Of a stretch of DNA of 15,332 nucleotides, positions 7,112-14,943 are shown piece by piece. How positions within the stretch are numbered: position 1 is the first letter of the stretch; each line of letters opens with the position of its first letter. The stretch comes from an uncultured Alistipes sp. (GTDB lineage Bacteria > Bacteroidota > Bacteroidia > Bacteroidales > Rikenellaceae). The position numbers were made by a program, and so were the translations under genes. A model generated the notes under the pieces. The model had not been told where the DNA came from. It made no database searches and saw only the letters and a program-made list of their open reading frames with translations. The DNA is taken from assembly GCA_937895825.1 (NCBI GenBank), contig CALBKP010000068.1, positions 1 through 15,332 on the forward strand, in the 5' to 3' direction.

Positions 7112-10087
7112 ATGAGAGAAGCATACAGATACATCATAACACTATGTGTTGTGGCACTCGTTGCCACGACATCCGTTGTGGCGCAGTCGCTGCCTAAGGC
7201 GGTGAGCGACTCGATATGTCACGCGCTACAACGCATCACGCTCCAGGAGGTGGCAGGTAGCTACGTCAAGGTTGAGAGCGTGCGTCTGCGTGAGCGCGGT
7301 GATAATCGCGTAGTCGAGGTACGCACATCCGTAGAGTTGGGTTACTACCCCATGCGCAGCGAGAGCATAAAGCAGATATATAGCGAGGTGCGTCGCATAT
7401 TACCAGCGAGTTACAAGGGCAACACCATACTTATCTACACCAACGGCCGTCTGATCGACGAGTTGGTGCCACAGTATTACTTCTCCGCTCCCGATGCCAA
7501 GCACTTCACGCACAACGTCACAACACCCCTTATACGTCGCACAAGCAACATATCGCAGCCGACAAAGGGACTCACCAACAGGCATATAGCCCTATGGCAG
7601 AGCCACGGGCGATACTTTAAGAGTGCTACGAACGAGTGGTCGTGGCAGCGATCAAGGCTATGGGAGACGGTCGAGGACCTCTACACCCAGGGCTACGTAC
7701 TACCCTACCTTGTACCCATGCTCGAGCGTGCTGGTGCTTCGGTGCTCCTGCCGCGCGAGCGTTCAACAATGCGTGAGGAGCTTATCATCGACAACGACGC
7801 GGGCATCGACCCTACGAAGTACAGTGAGCATGGCAAGTGGCAGTCGGCAGGCGTAGGCTTTGCCCACCTCCACGAGAGCTACCCCTCGGGGCACAACCCT
7901 TTCGAGGATGGCTCGTCGCGCATGGCCGCCACCACAAAGAGCGGAGCGAAGGCTGCATCGGCAACATGGAGCGGAGAGATAACCAAGTCAGGTATTTACA
8001 GCGTATATATCTCATACACAACGCTTGAGAACTCCATCACGGATGCCCACTACACGGTGCATGCCACAGGTGGCGACCGCGAGTTTAGGGTAAACCAACA
8101 GATGGGTGGCGCGATGTGGATATGCCTTGGAGATTTCTACTTCGAGGAGGGCAGCCATACGAAGCTAATAACGCTTAGCAACCAGTCATCACAATCGGGC
8201 GTGGTCACGGCCGATGGCGTAAAGATAGGCGGTGGCATGGGTAATATTCGTCGCAGCGTAGACCCCTCAATGCGCCAGTCTGGCATCGAGTACACCGAGG
8301 AGACAAGCCACTACCCACGCTTCACCGAGGGTGCTCGCTACTGGCTTCAGTGGTCAGGGTTCTCGACGGAGGTATATGCTCCGAAGCAGGGTAAGGATGA
8401 CTATCGCGACGACTACATGTCGCGAGCACACTGGGTCAATGCCCTGATGGGTGGCTCGGAGCGTCTCTCTAAAGAGGAGGGCAAGCGCATCCCCATCGAC
8501 CTCGCCTTTGCGTTCCACTCCGACGCAGGCGTAAGGCTCAATGACGACATCATCGGCACGCTCGGCATATACTACACGAAGGAGAACGACGGAGAGTTCG
8601 AGGGCGAGGTTTCGCGCCTACGCTCGCGCGACCTCACCGACCTCGTCATGACACAGATTGTCGACGACGTGCGCTCAAAATATGAGCCCGCATGGACACG
8701 TCGCGGCATGTGGGACAGAGCATACTACGAGGCACGTATACCGGCCTGTCCAACGATGCTTCTGGAGCTGCTCTCGCACCAGAACTTCGCCGATATGCGC
8801 TATGGCCACGATCCATCGTTCCGTTTCGACGTGAGCCGTGCGATATACAAGGGCATGCTACGTTACCTCTCAAGCCAGTACGACGTACCATACATCGTCC
8901 AGCCACTACCCATCAACAGCTTCTCTGTAGAGCTACGCGACACGAGAGCGCACCTTAGCTGGGAGCCTACGGTCGATGCGTTAGAGCCTACGGCAACACC
9001 CGACTACTATATACTATACACACGCATTGACGATGGCGGCTTCGACTTAGGAAGGCGCATTGATGCCACATATACCGACATTGAGCTCGAGGCTGGAAAG
9101 ATATACAGCTTCCGCATTACTGCCGTGAACGACGGTGGCGAGAGCTTCGACTCGGAGACCTTGGCGGCATGTCGACAGAGCCGCGCCAAGGGGCGCGTCA
9201 TGATAATCAACGGTTTCGACCGTGTGGCAGCACCGCTGAGCATCCAGGGCGACTCTATCGCGGGATTCTACAACCGCTACGATAGCGGCGCAGCATACAT
9301 TAGCGACATATCGTTTATCGGCGAACAGACCATCTTTGACCGTAGCCTCTCGCGCTCCGAGAACGACAACTACGCCCTCGGCAGCTCGTACAACGACTAC
9401 GAGACGGAGGTCATTGCGGGCAATACTTTTGACTATCCTGCCGTACATGGTCGCGCCATAGCTCGCTCTGGATACTCCTTCTGCTCGGCATCGCATAAAG
9501 CCGTAGCTGATGGCAGCATCGCGCTCAAGGAGTACGATGTCGTAGATCTCATTCTCGGCAAGCAGCGTGCAACGGCCATTGGTCGCGGCACATCGGGCTA
9601 CCACTTCGAGGCCATCAGCAATGAGCTACAAGCACGACTACGAGGCTATGCCGAGGCGGGCGGAGCACTACTCGTATCGGGCAGCTACCTCCTCACCGAC
9701 CTATGGCACTCGCCCACAGCTTCGGTCGATGATCGAAAATTTGCCGAGGAGGTGCTCCACGTGCGCTTTGGCGGCAATATGGCCACACGTCGCGGAGAGG
9801 CATACACCACCTCATCGAAGTTCCATCGTAAAGGGCTGGAACTACAATTTAACACCAAACTCTCAGAGAAGATATACACCGTAGAGTCACCCGAGGTGGT
9901 CACACCCGTAGGTAAGAGTGCCTTCACCGCACTGCGTTACCGTTCCAACTCGCAATCGGCAGCCGTAGCCTCACAGGGTGACAATCGCACGGTGGTAATA
10001 GGCTTCCCGATAGAGACTATCATCGACGAGGAGGAGCGTTACAACCTTATCGACGCATCGTTAAAGTTCTTACATAAGAAGAAATAA
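7112..10087 (+). CDS. Secreted N-acetylmuramoyl-L-alanine amidase-like protein with golvesin-type and FN3 domains
   Basis: This 991-residue exported protein starts at ATG 7112, where a signal peptide begins (KR-poor n-region MREAYR, hydrophobic 8-23, cleavage near VVA-Q at 24). Residues 30-150 form an unassigned alpha/beta region. A zinc amidase (Amidase_3-like) fold appears split: the first part is about 156-213, with H165 in LWQSHGRYF and E185/E188, and the second about 395-590, with HSDAG (H469) and the likely catalytic E552 in LLELLSHQN. Between them (about 240-382) lies a beta-sandwich matching golvesin C-terminal-like/xanthan-lyase-type domains. An FN3-like domain follows (about 596-690), then a C-terminal alpha/beta domain (693-991) resembling a glutamine-amidotransferase/ThuA fold without an evident catalytic Cys. 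The likely role is peptidoglycan cleavage or envelope glycan binding in the periplasm or at the surface. Similar proteins are sometimes labelled xanthan lyase; I see no lyase evidence. The BASS-family gene follows after 8 nt. Confidence 0.8.
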   Translation: MREAYRYIITLCVVALVATTSVVAQSLPKAVSDSICHALQRITLQEVAGSYVKVESVRLRERGDNRVVEVRTSVELGYYPMRSESIKQIYSEVRRILPASYKGNTILIYTNGRLIDELVPQYYFSAPDAKHFTHNVTTPLIRRTSNISQPTKGLTNRHIALWQSHGRYFKSATNEWSWQRSRLWETVEDLYTQGYVLPYLVPMLERAGASVLLPRERSTMREELIIDNDAGIDPTKYSEHGKWQSAGVGFAHLHESYPSGHNPFEDGSSRMAATTKSGAKAASATWSGEITKSGIYSVYISYTTLENSITDAHYTVHATGGDREFRVNQQMGGAMWICLGDFYFEEGSHTKLITLSNQSSQSGVVTADGVKIGGGMGNIRRSVDPSMRQSGIEYTEETSHYPRFTEGARYWLQWSGFSTEVYAPKQGKDDYRDDYMSRAHWVNALMGGSERLSKEEGKRIPIDLAFAFHSDAGVRLNDDIIGTLGIYYTKENDGEFEGEVSRLRSRDLTDLVMTQIVDDVRSKYEPAWTRRGMWDRAYYEARIPACPTMLLELLSHQNFADMRYGHDPSFRFDVSRAIYKGMLRYLSSQYDVPYIVQPLPINSFSVELRDTRAHLSWEPTVDALEPTATPDYYILYTRIDDGGFDLGRRIDATYTDIELEAGKIYSFRITAVNDGGESFDSETLAACRQSRAKGRVMIINGFDRVAAPLSIQGDSIAGFYNRYDSGAAYISDISFIGEQTIFDRSLSRSENDNYALGSSYNDYETEVIAGNTFDYPAVHGRAIARSGYSFCSASHKAVADGSIALKEYDVVDLILGKQRATAIGRGTSGYHFEAISNELQARLRGYAEAGGALLVSGSYLLTDLWHSPTASVDDRKFAEEVLHVRFGGNMATRRGEAYTTSSKFHRKGLELQFNTKLSEKIYTVESPEVVTPVGKSAFTALRYRSNSQSAAVASQGDNRTVVIGFPIETIIDEEERYNLIDASLKFLHKKK

Positions 10088-10095
10088 CCCACACT

Positions 10096-10986
10096 ATGGC
10101 ACTATCAAGACATACCATCAAGACCCTATCAATGCCATTAGCAATGGTTATCGGAGCACTGCTCTGCCGCCCCTTAGCACATGTTGAGGCTGCCACGGAG
10201 TATATGCTCACACCGATACTTATCGCGGCAATGCTCTTCATCACCTTTTGCCGCGTAGACATACGCACCATGCGCCTGCGCCTTATCCACTTATGGATGC
10301 TCCTCGTGCAGTTCGTCGGCTCCATAGCCACATATCACATCGTAACGCCACTACTCGGCGAGACCGTAGGTCAGGGAGCTATGATATGCGTCTTAGCGCC
10401 TATTGCCATGGCAGCGGTGGTTATTGGTGGTATGCTCGGTGCGAACATCGCCACTATGGTGACATACAGCCTTGTATGCAACGTCGTCACGGCCATCGTC
10501 GCCCCGATGATCCTCCACGCCTACGGCAATGGCACGTGTACGTTCCTCGAGATTCTCAGCCGCGTAGTGCCTACGCTCATTGCTCCATTCGTAGTAGCAC
10601 AGCTACTACGATGGTTAGCGCCACGCGTAGCCGAGTGGTTTGCATCGCACTCGTCGCTATCGTTCTACATCTGGCTCATATCGCTTGTCCTTGTCCTTGG
10701 TCGCACCACCGCCTTTATCCTCGACACGGAAGCCGACCCATTTATCGAGATTGAACTTGCGGCCGTGGCCCTTATTCTATGCATCACGCAATTTCTCGTT
10801 GGACGCATGCTCGGCAAGATGTCGGGCGATACCATCGCAGGAGGCCAGTCCGTGGGTCAGAAGAACACGATACTTGCCGTGTGGATGTCGCTCAACTTCC
10901 TCGACCCCGTAGCCTCGGTAGCCCCCACGGCCTATATCGTATGGCAGAACTTCGTAAACAGCTATCAAATATACAGGCGCAAATAG
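10096..10986 (+). CDS. Bile acid:sodium symporter (BASS/SBF) family transporter
   Basis: This 296-residue, highly hydrophobic protein has about nine membrane segments. The family's two conserved core blocks are present: APIAMAAVVIGGMLGANIAT at 101-120, leading into the crossover helix, and GGQSVGQKNTILAVW at 249-263, followed by a Pro-containing segment (PVASVAPTAYIVWQN, 271-285). Early residues TPILIAAMLFITFCRVD (39-55) also fit. Length is normal for bacterial ASBT-like carriers (about 300-330). BASS carriers use sodium to move bile acids, pyruvate, pantothenate-type or other organic anions across the inner membrane. The substrate here cannot be told. It begins 8 nt after the amidase stop, so cotranscription is likely, and it ends before a strong hairpin. 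Confidence 0.85.
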   Translation: MALSRHTIKTLSMPLAMVIGALLCRPLAHVEAATEYMLTPILIAAMLFITFCRVDIRTMRLRLIHLWMLLVQFVGSIATYHIVTPLLGETVGQGAMICVLAPIAMAAVVIGGMLGANIATMVTYSLVCNVVTAIVAPMILHAYGNGTCTFLEILSRVVPTLIAPFVVAQLLRWLAPRVAEWFASHSSLSFYIWLISLVLVLGRTTAFILDTEADPFIEIELAAVALILCITQFLVGRMLGKMSGDTIAGGQSVGQKNTILAVWMSLNFLDPVASVAPTAYIVWQNFVNSYQIYRRK

Positions 10987-11006
10987 TTCTCCCAACAACA
11001 CGACGA

Positions 11007-11038
11007 AGGGGTTGTCCGAAACATTTTGGACAACCCCT
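11007..11038. terminator. Strong hairpin between convergent genes, possible bidirectional terminator
   Basis: AGGGGTTGTCC (11007-11017) is a perfect 11-bp complement of GGACAACCCCT (11028-11038); the loop (11018-11027) can add a few G-T/A-T pairs. It sits between the end of the BASS gene (10986) and the end of the convergent coiled-coil gene (11061), exactly where a two-way terminator is expected. Neither side has a run of T, so termination efficiency is uncertain. Confidence 0.65.
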
Positions 11039-11060
11039 AAATCATTACGTTAAGCAACTA

Positions 11061-11513
11061 TTACTTGTTCTTCTTGTCGTGCTCCAAGGCCTTGATGCGT
11101 GCAACCTCAGCCTTTGCGCTTGCCACTGCTGCCTTATGCTCGGCCTCCGTAGCCTTAACCTTAGCCTTAGCCGATACAATCTCCTGCTTGGCACGTGTGG
11201 ACTCCTGCTTATAGTAAGCATTAGCATTGTCAAGGCGCTCCTCTGCCTCACTGACACGGCGCTTGTACTCGTCAACAACAGCCTTATACTCCGTCTTCAC
11301 CTTGTTAAGTTCCTCGCGAGCCTCCTGCACACGCTCATTTGCAGCATTTGTGATGCGTCGCTCCTCATTGCGGATCTCCTCCAACGCCTGTTTACGATCG
11401 GCAACAGCACGATCATACTCAATCTGAGCCTCAGCCAATGATTTCTCGGGGTTCTGAGCCGAAAGGCTACCAACAGATAGCATAAGTGCTACAACAATAA
11501 ATAGTCTCTTCAT
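11061..11513 (-). CDS. Secreted all-helical coiled-coil protein of unknown function
   Basis: I do not recognise a named family. The 150-residue product starts at ATG 11513 with a clear signal peptide: MKR, hydrophobic 4-13, and likely cleavage after SLSA (19) or Q20. There is no lipobox cysteine, so it is probably released into the periplasm rather than lipidated. Residues 22-150 are dominated by Ala, Glu, Lys and Arg with heptad-like spacing. They contain no Cys, Trp or Phe, and no Pro beyond residue 22, consistent with one long helix or coiled coil of roughly 120 residues. It ends in a basic tail HDKKNK. It has its own strong promoter and no cotranscribed partner in the window. Skp/OmpH-like chaperones or LPP-like rods are possible analogies only. 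Confidence 0.8.
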   Translation of the reverse strand: MKRLFIVVALMLSVGSLSAQNPEKSLAEAQIEYDRAVADRKQALEEIRNEERRITNAANERVQEAREELNKVKTEYKAVVDEYKRRVSEAEERLDNANAYYKQESTRAKQEIVSAKAKVKATEAEHKAAVASAKAEVARIKALEHDKKNK

Positions 11514-11550
11514 AACCTATATTTTTTAGATAATAACCAAATGGGTAATA

Positions 11551-11581
11551 CAAATGTAGCAATTTTTTCTAAAATATCAAA
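11551..11581 (-). promoter_or_regulatory. Promoter of the coiled-coil protein gene
   Basis: On the minus strand TACATTTG (11558-11551) is a perfect TAnnTTTG -7 element. A perfect TTTG -33 box (11581-11578) sits 19 bp upstream, making this the best promoter match in the window. Transcription should start near 11545, giving a leader of about 30 nt. The -33 box is embedded in the T-tract of the preceding terminator. Confidence 0.75.
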
Positions 11582-11611
11582 AAAGGGTCAGCAAAATAGA
11601 TTGCCAACCCT
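11579..11611 (-). terminator. Intrinsic terminator after the GH13 gene
   Basis: On the minus strand the sequence from 11611 to 11584 forms an 11-pair stem (AGGGTTGGCAA with TTGCTGACCCT, including two G-T wobbles) with a 6-nt loop, followed at once by a run of T (complement of the A-tract 11579-11584). It lies 24 nt past the stop of the secreted GH13 gene and has the classic Rho-independent form. Confidence 0.85.
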
Positions 11612-11634
11612 CTCAATCGAGTCTATTAGGACAC

Positions 11635-13503
11635 TTATCGACTAAACTCAACGACAAGTGTAGACATAGGAGCGACCTTAACGTTGGTCATATCCACCTG
11701 CTCGCCACTCACAACATCGCGGCCTACGGTTAGGTCTGCCGAGATCTCGGCATAACGCTTCCAAGGCACGGTGTGCTCGCTTGCCGAGTTATTGATATAT
11801 ACGAAGACTACCTCCTTGTCGTTATAGCGGAAATAGGCGTAGGTATTATCGCGGTCGATGAAATGAAGCGTCCTGCCTGTGTGAATCACCTCCTTCGACT
11901 TACGCCAGTTCATCATGTGACGCGTATAGTCGAAGAGAGCCTTTTGGTCGCCATTATGGTTCGCACGATCAAAAAGGTTGACCTTGTCACCATCCCAGCC
12001 ACCAGGGAAGTCCACACGCAGGGTGGGGTGTCCCTTAGAACGATCCGTAGAGCGGAACATAAGCTCATCACCATACAACATCTGTGGCATACCGCGCATC
12101 GTACACAACAGCGTATGCACAATCTTCATGCGACGCACATCGCCCTCACATACGTCGCCAATACGATCCGTGTCGTGGTTGGCCGCCATGATCATCATAT
12201 TCGAGAGGTCGTGGTAGACAAAGTCGTGCGACAGCACATCGTAGACACGCGTCATACCCTGACCCCAGCCACCATTACCACTCTCGGTCATAGCAGAGCG
12301 TATAGCGTCGTGGAGCGGGAAGTCCATGATAGACCTAAGGTGCGAATCGAAGCCATCCTTGTTATAGTTGCCACCCTGCCAGTAGGCCAACTGTGGAATT
12401 GATGATGTCCACACCTCACCAACGATATTGAAATTGGGGTACTCCTCCATAACGGCTTTACACCACTCGCTCATAGGCATCTTCTCGTTATAGGGGTAAG
12501 TATCTACGCGGAAGCCATCCAGACCCGAGTACTCGATCCACCATACTGCCCACTGTTTGAAGTAGTTGAGTAGGAAAGGGTTGTCGAGGTTCATATCTGC
12601 CATCGAACTATCAAACCAGCCGCTCTCCATCTGGTAGAGGTCAGCCTTCGAGGCGTTAAAGTCCATATTCGTCGAAAATGTCCAGTTCGACTGTGTGTAA
12701 CTATCCCACTTATGCACCCAATCCGCAAATGGCAGGTCGTTATACCACCAGTGTGTCGTTGAGCTATGGTTAGGCACGATATCCATGATTACCTTCAGGT
12801 CGCGCTTGTGGCACTCCTCAACGTAGCTCTTAAAGAGCTCGTTCGAGCCATAACGTGGGTCGATGCGGTAGTAGTCGCTACATGAGTAGCCATGATACGA
12901 AGCACCATTCTCGTTGTCGAGCAACAAGGGCGTAGACCAGATAGCCGTAGCTCCGAGGTCTGCGATATAGTCGAGGTGGTCGATGATACCTTGAATATCG
13001 CCACCATGACGACGGCCAGGGTTATTGCGGTTAACCTTCTCCACGGTATCGTCAGTAGAGTCGTTCGTGGGGTCGCCATTGGCAAAGCGATCGGGCATAA
13101 TAAGGTAGACAAAGTCTGCCGTAGTGAAGCTTGCGCGCTCACGCGAGCCCTCCACTCGCTCAGCAATGGTATAGGTATAGTCGTACTTACGCTTGCCGTT
13201 AGACAGGCGCAACGTATAGTCACCAGCCTTAGCGTCATCGCTCACAGCCACGTCTACGAAGATATAGTTCGGGCTATCGGCCTTATGTACAGCCGTAACA
13301 GCCACGCCCTGATCCGCAGGAAGAATCTCAACACCATACTCCGCAACACCATCGGCATTGATCATCAACTGCAACGGCGTATTCATACCCACCCACCATG
13401 AGAGCGGCTCAACGTGCTTTATCTGAAACTTAGGCTTTGCTGCTGAGGCCGAGACTACAACACCCAGAAACATAATAAGTGCTAATACTCTTTTCATAAA
13501 CAT
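11635..13503 (-). CDS. Secreted GH13 alpha-glucan hydrolase, neopullulanase/cyclomaltodextrinase-like
   Basis: This 622-residue enzyme likely hydrolyses alpha-1,4-glucosidic bonds in starch, pullulan or maltodextrins outside the cytoplasm. It has a signal peptide (MKR from the second Met, hydrophobic to about 20, cleavage near SASA-A). An N-terminal beta-sandwich follows (about 25-115), as in cyclomaltodextrinases. The GH13 barrel starts at FVYLIMPDRFANGD (131-144). Catalytic regions are intact: DIVPNH (241-246), GFRVD with nucleophile D334, GEVW with acid/base E363, and ANHD with D444. A C-terminal beta domain begins around 540. The size and layout resemble Bacteroides SusA, but I do not assign that name without SusC/D context. 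ATG at 13503 or 13497 (MKRVLAL) could be used. The gene starts 6 nt after the preceding GH13 stop and ends at an intrinsic terminator. Confidence 0.93.
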   Translation of the reverse strand: MFMKRVLALIMFLGVVVSASAAKPKFQIKHVEPLSWWVGMNTPLQLMINADGVAEYGVEILPADQGVAVTAVHKADSPNYIFVDVAVSDDAKAGDYTLRLSNGKRKYDYTYTIAERVEGSRERASFTTADFVYLIMPDRFANGDPTNDSTDDTVEKVNRNNPGRRHGGDIQGIIDHLDYIADLGATAIWSTPLLLDNENGASYHGYSCSDYYRIDPRYGSNELFKSYVEECHKRDLKVIMDIVPNHSSTTHWWYNDLPFADWVHKWDSYTQSNWTFSTNMDFNASKADLYQMESGWFDSSMADMNLDNPFLLNYFKQWAVWWIEYSGLDGFRVDTYPYNEKMPMSEWCKAVMEEYPNFNIVGEVWTSSIPQLAYWQGGNYNKDGFDSHLRSIMDFPLHDAIRSAMTESGNGGWGQGMTRVYDVLSHDFVYHDLSNMMIMAANHDTDRIGDVCEGDVRRMKIVHTLLCTMRGMPQMLYGDELMFRSTDRSKGHPTLRVDFPGGWDGDKVNLFDRANHNGDQKALFDYTRHMMNWRKSKEVIHTGRTLHFIDRDNTYAYFRYNDKEVVFVYINNSASEHTVPWKRYAEISADLTVGRDVVSGEQVDMTNVKVAPMSTLVVEFSR

Positions 13504-13509
13504 CGGTTT

Positions 13510-14796
13510 TTATTTTACTAAAATACGGTACTGCCACGGTGCAATGTCACACTCGACATGATCGTCAAGCGATGCTCGCTCACCAGTAATTGCATCGCGG
13601 TACGTGCCAGCATATATTCCCGTGCGGAAGTCGGCGTGGATCGTATATGGCGAAAGGTTCATGATAGCCACCACGCGACTGCCCTTAACCTCACGCACGA
13701 AGGTCATAATGCAGTCCTTCGCATTGTTCTCAATCTCTATTACCTCGCCACCACGCTCACCCGCAGCCAGCGCACGCTCGCTATGTTTCAACGCCGTAAG
13801 GCGACGGTAGAGCGCCGTTACATGGTTTTCGCGGTAGGCATCCACGGGGATAGGGTCGCGGTCGAAGAACTCGAACGAGTGGTCGTAGCCCACCTCCTGA
13901 CCAGTATATATCAGCGGCATCGTCGAAGGCATAAGGAAGGTCATGGCCATCATCACCTCCAATGCATGACCAAAGCGTGACTGTTCTGAACCGCTCCACG
14001 AGTTCTCATCATGGTTCGACGTGAAGCTCATACGCATAGCCTCGCGCGGATACTTCGCCCTCTCTGCATGGATGGCATTACGCAGATCCCACACCCTACG
14101 CGCACCCTTAGCTATATCACACATGATATGATGTACGTTCCACTGGTAGCTCATATTAAAGGCTCTGTCGAAGAGGTTATCCTCTTCGGCCTCGGCCAAC
14201 ATGAAGATATCGGGTTTCACACGGTGTAACTCCTCCGACACCTCCTGCCAGAACTCAATGGGCACAAGCATAGCCATATCGCAGCGGAAGCCATCAACCG
14301 AGAACTCCTCAACCCAGTAGCGCATAGCGTCGATCTGTCCGCGCCACACGTCGTGGTTGGCATAGTTGAGTTTTGCTGTATCGGTCCAATCCCACGGCAC
14401 AAGAGGCTCCCCCTCGGCATCACGCTCGTACCAATCCGCAGGGCGCTCCGTAACCCAACGTGCATCGCGCGCCGTATGGTTAGCCACCCAGTCCAAGAGC
14501 ACCTTCATACCGAGCGAATGCGCCACCGAGATAAAGGCCTTCAAATCCTCCGCCGTACCAAACTCCTCGTTCACAGCCTTATAGTCGCGTATCGAGTAGT
14601 AGGAGCCAAGCGACCCCTTGCGACCCTCAACGCCAATCGGATAGATAGGCATCAGCCACAGAGCATCGACACCTACGCTACGTAGGAACGGCAGACGCTC
14701 GATGGCGGCATTAAACGTACCCTCGGGCGTAAACTGGCGTATGTTAAGTTCATAGAGTACAGCCGAGTAGCTCCACTCAGGATTCTTGTACATCAT
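13510..14796 (-). CDS. GH13 family alpha-amylase-like enzyme without signal peptide
   Basis: This 428-residue GH13 protein has no signal peptide and starts directly with the barrel (WSYSAVLYELNIRQFTPEG, 8-26), suggesting a cytoplasmic enzyme acting on imported maltodextrins or glycogen. Catalytic regions are complete: DWVANH (102-107), GFRCD with nucleophile D173, AEAEED with acid/base E202, and SNHDEN with D263. The motif YTGQEVG (297-303) and a short C-terminal beta domain (about 350-428) follow. Two ATG codons are adjacent (14796 and 14793) and either could start. It is smaller than typical alpha-glucosidases (about 550 aa). Exact specificity cannot be read. Its C-terminal region aligns by eye with the partial GH13 gene upstream, suggesting tandem paralogues. 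The secreted GH13 gene follows after 6 nt, so the two are likely cotranscribed. Confidence 0.92.
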   Translation of the reverse strand: MMYKNPEWSYSAVLYELNIRQFTPEGTFNAAIERLPFLRSVGVDALWLMPIYPIGVEGRKGSLGSYYSIRDYKAVNEEFGTAEDLKAFISVAHSLGMKVLLDWVANHTARDARWVTERPADWYERDAEGEPLVPWDWTDTAKLNYANHDVWRGQIDAMRYWVEEFSVDGFRCDMAMLVPIEFWQEVSEELHRVKPDIFMLAEAEEDNLFDRAFNMSYQWNVHHIMCDIAKGARRVWDLRNAIHAERAKYPREAMRMSFTSNHDENSWSGSEQSRFGHALEVMMAMTFLMPSTMPLIYTGQEVGYDHSFEFFDRDPIPVDAYRENHVTALYRRLTALKHSERALAAGERGGEVIEIENNAKDCIMTFVREVKGSRVVAIMNLSPYTIHADFRTGIYAGTYRDAITGERASLDDHVECDIAPWQYRILVK

Positions 14797-14822
14797 TAAT
14801 TACAATATTCTTATGATAGAGT

Positions 14823-14935
14823 GAGTGGCTATGATGGATGAATTTCAATGCTTACGAAGTGCCGAGTACCTCATTAAGTGTAGATAAGGATATCGAACAC
14901 AAGTGTAATGCCGAAGTTCGCCATTATAGCCACTC
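14823..14935. repeat. 113-nt element bounded by 15-bp inverted repeats
   Basis: GAGTGGCTATGATGG (14823-14837) and CCATTATAGCCACTC (14921-14935) are complementary at 14 of 15 positions and enclose 83 nt. The interior holds a further CGAAC/GTTCG pair (14894-14898 with 14916-14920) and no ORF. It occupies most of the 147-bp gap between two minus-strand GH13 genes. No T-tract follows on the minus strand. It could be a transcribed stem-loop controlling the downstream gene, or a small repeat element. Confidence 0.6.
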
Positions 14936-14943
14936 GCCATGTA

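Noticed and set aside
9047..9604. Long antisense ORF opposite the amidase gene (also 5534-6085, 3615-4190, 11773-12402 and others)
   Set aside because: These lie opposite well-supported genes, have no recognisable domains or promoters, and are expected by-products of codon bias in the real genes.
11635..13503. Assigning the name susA
   Set aside because: Domain layout and size fit, but other GH13 neopullulanases look the same and no SusB/C/D/R genes are visible in the window.
14823..14935. Integron attC site or riboswitch
   Set aside because: No GTTRRRY/RYYYAAC core sites flank the repeat and no integrase is present; no known riboswitch core was recognised.
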